From assembly GCA_014925825.1 (NCBI GenBank), contig JACGCK010000028.1:124001-188000 (forward strand): DNA of 64,000 nucleotides. Direction: 5' to 3'. Source of the DNA: Pholiota molesta. Its lineage: Eukaryota; Basidiomycota; Agaricomycetes; Agaricales; Strophariaceae. A program made the translations under genes and the position numbers. The notes under the pieces were generated by a model, which saw only the letters and a list, made by a program, of their open reading frames with translations, did no database searches and was not told where the DNA came from. Positions 12,010-23,577 of this stretch are shown here, in pieces. Numbering within the stretch: the stretch's first letter is position 1; each line of letters starts with the position of its first letter.

Positions 12010-13130
12010 ACCGAAAAGGTATGGACCCAGCTTTCAGCGGAGAGATAGATCATATACTCCGGTAGGTAATTATCATACCGCCAAGGTTGGTCATTATCTT
12101 CATGTTCCCTAGACTTATTTGTTACACCGCACACTTACAGCTTACCACCAAATGAAAAGGAAATATTTCTGCATCTGTCAACCAACAGTCAGTATTGACC
12201 CTGGATGCTATGGGCATAGGTGAGCATGCGCCTCGCGTTATCCCCGGACTATTCGCACTTATCTCAATTCCGAACAGCGCTCTTTGAGTCTTGACCAAGT
12301 CTTGACCACCGGTTGTGAACACTTGACAGTGGTATGACGAGTTAGGAAATTCCTACCCAGCTTTAGGATAAGATTCCTAGGTTCCACATGTTCATCTTCA
12401 CTCACTGATCGGCCATGGATCAGTATCGAAGCTTTTGGCAACTTGTCCAGGGGAAATATAATTAAACAAGCGCTGGTCCCTTATAATGATCTCCCGAAAT
12501 TCAACGTTTCGTACATGAGAAACCAGGTGCCAACCCGTAGGTCACGGCTGCCGAAACAAGCATATTTTTGTTGGACACAGGTTGCGAAAGATATGATTGA
12601 TCCAATTGAATCATTTAAAGCATATAAGTACGGACGAAGGCAACCGTGATATGATGAGTTTACTGGGCAAGTCATTTAAAAATCTTTTCATTGGGTTGAT
12701 CATCTAACTTTTACTCGTAGTACCTGTAAATTTATCTGAAAAAGCAGGGACCAGAATGTCCGAAGAGGGGATGATAGCGCAAGTCCAGTATGATATTATC
12801 TGTTCTCCTGAACCCCGGTCCAATATCAGCACTTCAGCGGTGATATCCTAAGTGCTAATCCTTCAAAATTAGAACGCTACTCCTTGCGGGCTATGAGGCC
12901 ACTGCCACCACATTGATATCCCGAGATACAAGCAAAATTCGCCGCGAAATTCACCAAAAAGAAGAAAAATCTAGCTCCGAGGTGATGCAGAGTTCACTGC
13001 GAGTGACTTCGACTCGATGCCTTACCTAAAGGCTATACTCAAAGTCTGTTATCCTGCATATCCTCCTAACAAGTTTTGATCCGACTTCAAAAAGATACAA
13101 TTCTCAGCATTGGTTAGCTGAGAAACTTGA
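12010..13130 (+). pseudogene. Cytochrome P450 remnant
   Basis: Scraps of a P450 monooxygenase in three frames. The clearest is the I-helix oxygen-binding motif, readable as LLLAGYEATATTL near 12893-12935 (family form AG-x-[ED]-[AT]-T). Just before it is EKAGTRMSEEGMIAQV, which resembles the pre-I-helix segment, and after it DAEFTASDFDSMPYLKAILK, the usual J/K-helix block before the ExxR motif. A stretch near 12218-12250 may be the C-helix region. No continuous frame joins these, stops lie between them, and I found neither the ExxR nor the heme-binding Cys motif. I infer an old pseudogene. P450 expansions and relics are common in Agaricomycetes; the subfamily cannot be told. Confidence 0.62.
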
Positions 13131-13739
13131 CTGGCGGGGTGTATGAAAATCTGTGAGCTGCCTTTCGTTCGCCACATTAGTAATTATGACTCATGCAAGC
13201 CACTATCATATTTTAGGCTTTCATTTTCCGGAGAAGTACGGTCAGCGTGTTAGAAAAAAACAAGTTGTATTGCTCCAACTTTCTTTCTGTTCAGATCTTG
13301 CATTGACATTGGCTGGCGCTTTGCAGTTTCGGAAGTTCAACCGTTTGTTGCGGAGTGAGCACAATTCTTCACACCAGAAGCCCACATGGTACGAAAAGAA
13401 GCATGTTTGCTCATGGCTTCAACTATGGAGGGACAAATTGAGATAGGAAATCAACTCCCAATTGTTAGTGAAGATAGCGCAAAGATAGCCCCATAAGATG
13501 GTTTTGAAAATGTATAGAGTGACTCTATTTGTTGACTAAAAATTTACACAGCTTTGTATGATTTAAATCTGATTCCAAGTTTTTACACCTTATGTAGTAT
13601 TGGCAAACATTAATACGACAGATACACTAAATCCAAGTTATACATACATACATTTCTTTAGAGAGGAAATGAACGGCAAAAAAATTGATACACGAATATT
13701 TCTCACCAATACCTAGCAATCACCATGGACCGCACAGTT
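13131..13739. other. Intergenic, no gene supported
   Basis: Sequence 3' of both the P450 remnant and the MoCo-sulfurase-like gene. AT-rich; an open frame at 13153-13446 (+) lacks the expected P450 heme motif and resembles nothing I know. Confidence 0.4.
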
Positions 13740-15820
13740 TTACAGAGCCTGACCGATTTGTGGAGTGCGCGACTGTATCCACTGGTCCCACATAGCGTGT
13801 CGCGATTGTTCATGGCCAATGGACGACGCGAATTTGATCACCCGCCATACATCCTGGAAGTTGCTAGCGAGTCCAAGGCTAATTCTGACAACTCCTAGCT
13901 CTCTGCCCATCTTCTCTTCGAAGTCACATAGGGTTACGCCTGGATAGAGGTGTCGCATTTCTTCCTCGATGCCCAAAATAGCCGCTGCACCACCGGGATT
14001 GCACATGCAACCAGTCCGCAGAGATATATTTTGAACAGAGGCAGCATATTCGATGAACGAATTTGGTATTAGCTCTCCTGAAGCCTGTATTGGATGTCAG
14101 ATTGAAGGCTCGTGTTTTGAGAGGCAGTATGGAAGGCGACATACGTCGAAAAATAGCAGCGCCAAAATAGAACCAGTGTCGGCCTGTTCGCCGACGGAAC
14201 GGAGTCTTCGGGTGGGTATTCGGGACAGAATCTGTACTACAGGTCGGCCAGAGGTATCATGACGAAGTTGTGACAAAGACGATATTAGATGCATGAGAAG
14301 CGATGAAAGTCGAAGGGGAAGGAATGGCAAATATGCGGATAGAAAGCGCAGTCCATTAGTAATCGCTGGTAGTTGAACATAGTTGATAGTCCCATCCTAA
14401 GTTTGATAAGCATGTGAATGTACGGAATCGATAAGATAATCTCACTTCGAATTGTTCGTGAGGAAGCTTCGCTCTTGTAACGATGTTTCCTGGAACTTGT
14501 ACTACATCGACAGTTCCTCCAGCAAACCATGGTCTTTTCAATTGCGTCAGGAACGACTTTTTGACAATCAGAGCACCGACACCCGTTGGATAACCGAACA
14601 TTTTGTAGAAAGAGATGGCCATGGCATCGATCGGGTATTCTGAGATGTGAACCACAGAAGTTGCCGCGAGAGCCGCTGCATCCATCATAGTGAAGTAACC
14701 AAGCGAGGAAGCATAGTCAGTGATCGACAGAGAAGCCTTGCTGTTAGATATGTTCGATTGGCCAGTCAAAACGTATAGACTTGGGGCGAGGTCTTTCGAA
14801 TGAGGTCGATTCCTTAGAAGTATGTTCTAATTTGAGAAGATGAGCGTCTAGAATGTCAGAATCATGTCAACAAAATACCTTGGCCATCTGAGTGTCAAAG
14901 CCGCCTCGAGAAGTAGAGGGTACGTAAATTGTTCGCGCGCCTTTGAATGTTGCGTATTCTCGGATGCCATGGACCTGTTCTCGTGGCTTGAGTTAAAGCG
15001 ACAAATGAAATCGGAATACAGCTCACGCTGTTATGCGAATCGGCTCCGATGATAAGATTACTGCCACTAGCAAACGGAAATGATTCCGCGACCAGTTTAA
15101 GAGCACCGCTCGCATTTGGGGTAAAAATAACCGTGTATTCCGATGACGCTCGGAAATGCGTTAGGACAGCCATGCGCGCTTCATCTGCACACTTCAGTGA
15201 TAGCTTTGAACTAGGAATTAATCGGTAAGATTCGAAGTCCGAACGAGCGCATATATTCATTCACCTGTTGCTGACCGAATGGGTATTACCCAAAATACTG
15301 TGCTTGAGGAAATCAGTGTGGACTTTTACGAGACTTTCCGGGTAGATAGCGCCGCCCATATAATCGACATAGGTTTCGCCAGCGCGCTCCAGTCGTGAGT
15401 AATCAGTTCGACGTAAAGTGTCCAATATCCAGGTCAACTGGTATTCTGCCAAGCCAAATGAGATCCCGAAGCAACTCTGAATCCAGGGAAACACTTACCT
15501 GGGTATTGTCTGACAAAGCTCGCCAATGCTGCGTCTTCGTCGCTTTCAACGTTCGATGGAGTGGGATTATAGGCGAGAGGATAAATAGCAGATGGCGGTC
15601 GGTGGTGATGATCGACAATGATGAGCTTCTCGTTGGATGTCTTTGACGTTGCGTGAGATGGCGTGAGGCTATCACTCGATTCGACGAAGGTACATCCAAG
15701 GCCCATCCGCGAGAGAATCGCCGAACGCTTTCGTTCGAACGGACGTCGTTTAGGAGAGTCGGGAAGTGATATAGGCGGCGGACTGGGTGGAAGCGGGTAC
15801 GACGAATGTGAGTTGCCCAT
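13740..15820 (-). CDS. Molybdenum cofactor sulfurase-like PLP enzyme (aminotransferase class V fold), no MOSC domain
   Basis: Class V aminotransferase-fold enzyme of the MoCo sulfurase type, which moves sulfur from cysteine onto the molybdenum cofactor. After a disordered N-terminus (MGNSHSSYPLPPSPPPISL) come ETYVDYMGGAIYPESLVKVH, SILGNTHSVSN, YTVIFTPNASGALKLVAESF, the motif NSVHGIREYA, MMDAAALAATS, the PLP-lysine block FYKMFGYPTGVGALIVKK, FAGGTVDVVQ, LPHEQFEDGT and, near the C-terminus, LRTGCMCNPGG with the putative sulfur-accepting Cys. It ends QIGQAL-stop (13740). Spliced length is roughly 560-600 residues, shorter than two-domain MoCo sulfurases such as Aspergillus HxB, and no MOSC domain follows. 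About seven introns, all in frame, no lesions. It may act as the sulfurase half alone or on another target; the substrate is not visible from sequence. Confidence 0.82.
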
Positions 15821-17099
15821 TTTGTTGGAGATACAAGCAGGCTATTGAGATTTAGGGATATCGCTGCGCTGCGTTTTATAGCTGGACAGAAACGGTGGTC
15901 TGGCCAATGAGCTAAATCAACTAGGTCGGAGCCATGGTGTGGCGAGTCGGCAGCTTTCTGTGCGGACATGCAGTGACATGTGGATCTGTCAGTTCAAACA
16001 AAGAGCAACATATTCTTTAGAGCTCGATCGAGTGATTATAGGTTATTATTCACCGGAAATCCAAAGCCAAAAACAATGGCAAGAATCCAGAAGACATCAG
16101 ATGGCTGTTCAAAGATTTCATTAGTTCATACTAAGAGCCGATAGCCAAAACCTGGCCAAAACGATTCGATTTCCAAAATCAAAAGCTGTGTTGGCGCCAG
16201 GAACCCCATTTATTAAGTCGGCAGTACACTTGAGGATACCATATTCATCATACAAGTGGAGATAGCTTTGTCACAAGGGTACCGTAGATTAGGAAACGAC
16301 GATATGCGCAGAGTCCCTCTCCGGAAGAATCAATTGATCCAGTTCAGGATCTACAAGATTTGCCGCCCCGCTCACAACAGGTTCGCAGAATGACAACTGA
16401 ATGAAAGCAGATGCCAGGTGAGAGGTTCGGCCTATCCTTATTGGTAATAGCATAGATTTTTTAACATACAGGAATAGCAAAATAACAGGCAGTCATCTTG
16501 AATCCAACTCCGTCTTGTCACGAAGCAGATACAGACGGAAGGCAGAAGAGAAAGGATCCAGGTACAGAGCAATTTGAGAACAAAGATGGCCCACAAAGAA
16601 TCAAAGAATCAGAATCCCTCTTCCCATGTAGTAGGATTGAGGTGAAGGAACCTGTGATCATGACGGCCATCCGTTCAAGACAGGGGACAAAAGGTACGGA
16701 CTGGGGAGAGTCATTATGAGTCAGGTGACCTCAGAGCATATTTTGATGGCGGGTCAGAAAAACTAACGTTAAACGGAAGGTAGACAGATGCATGATGGGG
16801 TGATGACCCATAAAAAGAAGCTTCATGCCAGGCGTGTCAAGCGCAGCATGATAATGACCCCAGAGACAAGTAGATGACCCAGCGCGAAGTCTTGTACTCA
16901 CTTCTTGGAGAAAGCTTTAGAACCAGATCCCAATCGAACTAGACACGAGATCAAAATTTGGGCTGCCTCAAAGATAAGAATTGAAGGGCGAGTCGGCGGC
17001 ATTGGCGCTTGTCGGGTGAGCCATTTTGGTTTAATGAACGCCGAGTATGCCTTTAGTCGTCGGAAGAGGACATACACCAGAAGGCAAGCTCAATTGTCA
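15821..17099. other. Gene-poor stretch, no gene supported
   Basis: Promoter side of the MoCo-sulfurase-like gene, then purine-rich, low-information sequence. Short open frames at 16289-16480 (-) and 16498-16719 (+) show no domain, splice or composition support. Confidence 0.4.
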
Positions 17100-17500
17100 T
17101 CCAGGGAATGCACTTCCCTGATAGTCGGCATATTGTGGTGAGGAGAGTCAGGAGACCCCTTCTGGACTAGTGCCAGAATGCATCGTCCCTGCTATCCACA
17201 GGTCGAGAATCATGTAAAATACGAGGTGCAGACCAGAAAGTCGCAGATAAGTCAACTTCTGGGAGTTTGCTGTTATACATAGCCACAGATGAGATGCACA
17301 TTCCTAGGGGATCGAGTGTGAATCGAAGAATGTCTTCTAAGCAATGGATACTCACAGTGTTCAAGTTGGAGAACAAGGGCGCGTACCGTCTGCCGATGTC
17401 TGAAGCTTCAGTCAGGCGGGGAAGGGTCAAATGGCCAGGCACTTTCATCTGAATGGTGTCGAGACAGTTGGATAAGAAGCAAGGACGATTCATCCTGTCT
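17100..17500 (-). pseudogene. Possible F-box/LRR-type gene fragment
   Basis: On the minus strand, NCLDTIQMKVPGHLTLPRL and APLFSNLNT can be spliced over a 49-nt GTGAGT...CCTAG intron to ECASHLWLCITANSQ and KLTYLRLSGLHLVFYMILDL. The last part has the spacing of a leucine-rich segment as seen in the F-box/LRR proteins common in these fungi. No F-box, no start and no convincing continuation on either side were found. It is either a relic or an internal exon of a gene I cannot reconstruct. Low confidence. Confidence 0.3.
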
Positions 17501-19687
17501 CATGGTCCAAATTCTCTTTACCTTCGCGGTAAACTTCCAGGTTCAACTAAAAATGTTGTGTTTGTTTCTATTTAACATTTCCCACGATAACACACTTCCA
17601 AAACACCACCTAATTCAAGTTGGAACTTGAACTTGGTTGAATTTTGCATACAGCTTGCCTAGAAATTTACATCTACTGCATTTAGTCCAGTGGACTTCTG
17701 CTTTACCCACTCACTCATCTTGCATCACAATAATGTGTCACCATTCTTCTGCTGATAAGTTGGTGCTAATCTATTCATTATCAGTCCATAAAATACCCAT
17801 CATGATCATTTAACAAATGTAGAAATTGTATGGGATGTCATACATGTCATATCTGACTGTCTTAACACCACGGAACCTCGAGGATCAGCTGTATTATTTG
17901 AATACCGAGCTCATGCCCACTCCGAGGGTCGATCCTGTCAAGTCACCATTCCATTCTGTGGCGCCGCCGGAAGAGGCCATGTGTGTTTCTCTCCGTTAAT
18001 GTAGGTTAATGTGAGCGAATAACTAATACGGTGTTCGGAGTGGGAGTTCTGACGTTCATTGGTTGCTCGGGCCCCGGAATTTGTGGCGCAAATTGGCTTG
18101 CACTGTCCAAGTACTGTCTATCATTTCGGAAGTGCATAAATATGCATCTACTCCTGCGTGGCTATCCAATATGATGGCACGGTCCTTCTTCAAGGAGGAT
18201 TAGCCAAATCTGAATATTAACTCATTGACATCATTTATTAACCATGAAGTAACTTAGTAAGTAAGTCGGCTCAAATTCCTATTCATTTGTGTTTAATTCC
18301 GAACAAAAAGACAACAAGGGGATGTTCAAATCTAGCTAACAATGACTGCGGTTACATTTTTAAGACTATGTACCGGGAAATCATGATTTGAAGAATGGGT
18401 GTACTTCCCATCCACACTCATCTTCAAATGGTGAATACTGACTTGAAGTTTGGAGCCATCTTGCTAAAAATATCGATCTCCGCTCTCCTGGATATTAAAC
18501 CATGCTATTGTAAGAACAAGAAAGTCCCGACGCTAATATCCGGATTTCATGTCCTGATATATATAATGCTCATTAGTAGTCATTTGACGGCATGGATGGA
18601 GCAATTTGTTATATTAAGGACGCTGCCAAGCATTAGGCGCCCATTAATTTAAGAATCTCGATTGAAGGCGCTTACTCATTCGACCTGAATTTCATGTACT
18701 GCAACATCGGGCTTGCATCGGAAATAAAACAGGACAGCAACCTTCCCATACCTTTTGTCAGACTTTATACAAGTCGAAGAAATGGTGATTCGATATGGGC
18801 TGCATGTCGGCTGACAGCCTGACACTTTTGGGATCAAACATCGCACAGTCTGCTTTTGATAACCAGTATTTCGTATTGATTCCGTATGGCGTATATGTTT
18901 GCAGCACTTTCCCTTCAACGACATTTGGCTTCGAATCTAAAGGCCTAGACCAAGCGTTATTGAGGAGAACCCGTAATTGCTGCGCACCGTCGATACAAAG
19001 AATAATACTATTACCGAACCCTACTGACCGAACTCTTGCTTGTCTTTGAACAATCTCGAGATAGAACTGAAAGGTGTTAAGTATGTCAAGCTGCTGCCAT
19101 ATTGGAAGGGATTATTCTCATTTTTCAACGAGCTGGACGTCCGTCTCTATACAGTGTCCAGTGACTATGCCGCTCTTCTTTTCTGCTCATATCGCACTCA
19201 GATGATAGATCGGTTCAATGAGAAGATTTATTCTTCATTTGAATTATAAAATAATTTACATGCTCGCCTCATGGGTAGTTACTCGCCACAAATATAAAGA
19301 GAATATTTGAGCTGTCGATAACGAATAACAGCTGTGGAATTTTTCAGAAAAGGCTAGGTCCGGGTAAGAGTGCGGTCCGTTGGCGGTCCGTATGGATCTG
19401 TTTTTAGCACATTTGTGTACGTAAGCATTGCTCGTCAATTTCTTTCAGTTTCTTTGACTGTTAACAATATTCTCCTTGACGAACACATTGCCTCAGTCTA
19501 GCTTCCAGCCTAGCTCTCGGTGTGGTTAACGTCCGGTCAATAAACCCTGCACAGCTGTATGTCCGTGCCACCAACGACACGGTTCAGCTCTGTTTCACGA
19601 AGACTCAAAATTCATCTGCCACTTATCCCAGCGTCTCCGCAGGAACAATTCCGGCAAACGGCTTATAGTCTCGTGCGATCTGCATTC
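17501..19687. other. Gene-poor AT-rich stretch, no gene supported
   Basis: About 2.2 kb with no recognisable coding region on either strand. Several 60-80 codon open frames occur (for example 18395-18652 and 19040-19249, +), as expected by chance in AT-rich DNA. No terminal repeats, integrase or reverse-transcriptase motifs were seen. The right end carries the PUS9 promoter. Confidence 0.45.
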
Positions 19688-21891
19688 ATGGCCGACCAAG
19701 TCGAACAGTACAAACCCAAGCAGGTCAACGGCCTCAAGAAGATACCGCCGTATTGGTATCCGTATACGACGATGACGAAGATGCGCTGGATTGGAAGAGA
19801 GATTTTGGAAGTCGTGTCTACCGAGTTCAGGGATAGGTCGATGGAGTATTATGTGCGTTACTTCTTGTAGTCTCTTTTTCATTCAAGTGCTGAAGGTCCC
19901 CAGAGATATGCACTGGAATCCGGTGTCACAACCGTCAACGGAAAAGTAGCGAAACCGGATACTATCCTTAATGACGGAGACCGTGTCGAGTGAGTAAATG
20001 TCTCTGAATGTCTGATCCAACCTGACCAAATCAACTCTTCGTAGAAACGTTGTCCATCGCCATGAACCTCCGGTAACGTCAACCCCCGTCAAAATTCTCC
20101 TGCACGACAAGGAGCGCGAATTCATCGTCGTCGACAAACCGGGCAGCATCGTTCGTTCGTCCTGACATTCTCCGTCTTCGTTTCCTTTCTGACGTATCTT
20201 GCCGTCACAGCCTGTACATGCATCGGGACGGTATAATCGCAATTCACTCATAGAGATCCTAGTGGAAGATTTCGGGTTCACCAAATGCTATCGTGCGTTG
20301 GACTCGTGCAATCCGTAATCGTACTTGAATCTCACATCTAGCATCCTTCAGCTATCAACCGTTTGGATCGCCTAACTTCAGGATTGATGATTATCCCCTT
20401 ATCCGCTGCTTGCGCAAGGGAGCTCACAAAGGAATTCACTGCTGGCACTGTACGGAAGGAGTACGTGGCTAGGGTGAAAGGCAAATTTCCTTCGTAAGTA
20501 ATTTAACCAAATGATACTCGTTCATTTTTCATCATCTTCCATTTTACACAGAGAAGAAATCACTTGCGAGGAGCCTCTCCTCACTGTCGATCGACAAATG
20601 GGATTAAACATAGTTCATCCAAAGGGAAAGGCGAGCTATATCCCATTCCGTAAGATGGTTATCGACTAACCCATATTTACTTTGCACAGACAGCAAAGAC
20701 CGTCTTCAATCTCATTCGATATGATGCGAACACCGATAGCAGCGTTGTTAGATGTGCGAGCATTCTGTGTGTATCTGATTCATTTAACTAACCTTTCGAC
20801 AGGTCGACCTTTTACAGGAAGATGTAAGCTGACGCTATTCTTTCCGTCTGCTCTAGTACTAACTGGAGTATCATATAGCACATCAACTTCGTGTCCACCT
20901 CCAATTCTTGGGTTATCCAATAGCGAACGATCCCATATATTCAGAGAAACGGATATGGGTCAGCACCTAACACCATCTCGTTTTCGCTCTATCACTGACG
21001 TGGACATAGGGAGACACCGTGGGCCGAGGAGGGATCGACATCAGGCCGAGCGACCTCCGCGAAGCGCCCGCCCCGCCTGCACATCTCAAAGACCTGATCG
21101 CGACCAGCGGGAGCCCAGAGTCACTCGCGAAATCGGAGGCCGACGCGGTGAGCGCCGAAGCGCCGAAGCTCCTTCCCGCGAAACGGGCGACGATATTGGC
21201 ATGGGGTCCCCCGTGCCGTTGTCGCAGCAGGCGGTGGAGGTCATCACCAAGCTTCGAAATATGAAGGTATGTCGGAAAATCAATACTTAAATAGCATTGA
21301 TCTGATGTTTTTCTCTAGGATGAGGACGAGGACTGGAGCCGATGGAGAGATGTCGTGTTTCGTGCAAAGGGGGTCATGAGGCCGAAGGGTCTGGTCATCA
21401 AACCCCCTCCGCCGCAAAACAGAAGAAAAAGAGGAGGCAAAGCTGACACTTACACTGTTCGCCCCTCTTGGAATAATCCTAATGCGCCTGAAGCCGAAGA
21501 TGCAACACCGGAGACTCCGACGCCAGAAACACCACTCCGGTTGCCTGACCCTTCGCCCTCTCCTACACCCGCAACTCCAACCACCGATCCCGCTACGCCA
21601 GAATTAGTCACGGACGACTTTGAGAACACAGAAGAACCTGGACCGCCTCAAATTACATTGCAAGAAGCGATTGACAAAGTCTCAAGTGTACCAGCGACGA
21701 CGATGGAATGCGCAACACCTAGCGAACAAATATACTGTCCCGAATGTTACTTGCCCCTCCACCCCGACCCCAAACCCGAAAAACTCTACATCTTCCTCCA
21801 TGCGCTGAAATACACTACGAGCCTCGGAGCTTTCTCGACGGAGATGCCAGAATGGGCTGCAGAGGGATGGGAGTGGGACAGAGATGACTAG
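19688..21891 (+). CDS. PUS9: tRNA pseudouridine synthase, RluA family (PUS9/RIB2 type)
   Basis: Isomerises uridine to pseudouridine in tRNA; yeast Pus8/Rib2 and Pus9 act on position 32. ATG 19688 starts [20 protein letters not shown]; an S4-like N-terminal part follows ([20 protein letters not shown]), then IVVDKPGSI / [11 protein letters not shown], the catalytic Asp motif [23 protein letters not shown], and the late motif [21 protein letters not shown] long Pro/Thr-rich tail ([20 protein letters not shown]) precedes a zinc-ribbon-like [14 protein letters not shown] and ends WEWDRDD-stop. Introns are short with consensus ends. One C is missing from the run at 21175-21177; otherwise the frame holds. 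No deaminase domain like that of yeast Rib2 is present, so PUS9 is the better comparison. It converges on CWC15, with 87 nt between the two stop codons. Confidence 0.88.
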
Positions 21892-21978
21892 GTGCTTAGG
21901 TGCTTAGGTATTCCTTGCGGTATCACGTATTGGATAGGATAAAAGATATATTTGCCGGGGATATAATAGTACAGTGAA

Positions 21979-23065
21979 TTACTGGAGAATTGCAGCTGTG
22001 AGAAAAAGACATAAAGAGCTTCAGAGAAGCGGGTCTCACCTTGATAAACTTTGCCATGAATTTCCTGCAGGGGAGGTGTTAGCAAGGAATACTTTGGCTG
22101 AGGAAACACTCGGGACGCACTTATGGAATTCCGTCCGCAATAGATCGTTTACAAAGTTCCCTTGACCGGTCTTGGGTGTCATAGCCTGGTTTTTGAAAAT
22201 AAGGTCTGAATGAAAAGAATGCGTTAGCTCTATTCAAGACCAGGAGACCACGTAAGACCACTGACCATCATCCCAACGCTTCTTCACTTGGAACGTCCCT
22301 GGGGCGGTTGTGTTGAGTCCTCCCGGCGTTGACTGACCCAGAGCAGCCGCGAGGTTGAGCAGGGGATTTGCAGTGGCAATCTCCGCCTCTCTCGATGCTG
22401 CCTGGCTCGCTGACTGCTCAGACTCCACCCGTGCCTTCTCCGCTGCGCGCTCGCGCTTAATCTTCTCCAGCTCCCGCAGCAGCTCGGCGGTGTCGTCCTC
22501 CTCATCTGACTCCTCCTCGCTAAAAGGACGTGGATATGAGACCTGTGGCAAGCAAAAGAAGAAAATATCGTCGACCGACCTTTCCTCCTCCTCTTCATCT
22601 TCGGCTTTAGCTTTCCCCTTGTCCTTCTCCGTTTCCTCCTCATCTGAATCGTCCTCTCTATCCAATTCCAAGGCCTGCTGGAGTAGTTTCCGCCTCTTAT
22701 TCGACTCCTCATCCCCCGCCGCCGCAGGCGTATCCTCCAACAGCGGCGGCTTGCCTTCAGCCTTCCTCTTCTTGTTCCGCGCCTCTTGCTCAGCAATAAG
22801 CAGCTCTGCGCGCAAGTCCAGCCGCTTGACTTCGTCCTTCGACGTCTGTCCGACTTGACTATATCACGGGCACGCAAGAAGGCGTCGAGGTCAGCATGGG
22901 TCCGACGGGTGTAGTGTAGCGTGCAGGTGCACTTGGGCAGCGTACGACTCACCGGAATTTGAGCTTCGTGTGGGCAGCCATGTCCCGCACGGAGAACTGC
23001 CGCGACCCTCCCTTCACATCCTTCGCCTGTGCGGGATCCCATGTCGGTCTGTGGGCTGTGGACAT
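21979..23065 (-). CDS. CWC15: Spliceosome component CWC15/Cwf15
   Basis: Subunit of the Prp19/NineTeen-associated spliceosome core. ATG 23065 starts MSTAHRPTWDPAQAKDVKGG, continuing SRQFSVRDMAAHTKLKFR, the invariant Cwf15 N-terminus. The middle is a charged helical region (EQEARNKKRKAEGKPPLLED, LELDREDDSDEEETEKDKGK, ELLRELEKIKRERAAEKARV), then NPLLNLAA and the conserved C-terminus VKKRWDDDLIFKNQAMTPKT, GNFVNDLLRTEFHKKFMAKF-IK. The end is unusual: FIK is followed by a GTGAGA donor and the acceptor CTCCAG joins directly to TAA, so the last exon begins with the stop codon (21979-21981). Without that splice the frame would run on to about 21888 with unrelated residues. No frameshift seen. The intron at about 22539-22600 interrupts the acidic stretch. 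Confidence 0.93.
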
Positions 23066-23577
23066 TGTGCAATGAGGAAAATGGAGGATGAGAGCGTCGA
23101 CAAAGGTTGGTGGTGGCAGTGTGATTCATTCACGCTTGGAGCATTATGGTAATGTTTTCACAGCACGTGACAAACACGCGCTCATCAAGATCCATTAATA
23201 GCTAACATCCACCAAACATCATGTGTCGGCCAGTACCATCTTTCGCTTGTAATGAGGACTGGATAGAAGATATTGCAAGAAATAGCCTAGATAAACGTTG
23301 TACATTGTACAGGGTATGGATATAAACAAAGAGAGAGAGAGAGAGAGAACCAGAATCCACGGCAATTAGCAGTGTCAGCTCCAGGCCAGCTATGTACGAT
23401 ACTTCTTTAATGTGATAGCACATAGATAGCAAAACAAAGCAATGCGATGAAGGGTATTTGTAGGGAGAGGACGAGGATAAGATCCAAGGAGCGACATGTT
23501 CGTCATAAATTATCGTTACCGTCATTAGATATTGTCCAGGGCCCAAGAACTGTCGGAAAGCGACGCGCAAAAAAGGG
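23066..23577. other. Intergenic with GA microsatellite
   Basis: CWC15 promoter (reading left) and the 3' flank of the next minus-strand gene. Contains a (GA) dinucleotide run at about 23329-23348. No gene seen. Confidence 0.5.
23329..23348. repeat. (GA)n microsatellite
   Basis: About nine uninterrupted GA repeats between CWC15 and its neighbour. Simple repeat, no function implied. Confidence 0.8.

Noticed and set aside
22284..23129. Long Arg/Ser-rich and Ser-rich open frames overlapping CWC15 in other frames and on the opposite strand
   Set aside because: They are shadows of the acidic, repetitive CWC15 coding sequence, whose conserved N- and C-termini fix the real frame.
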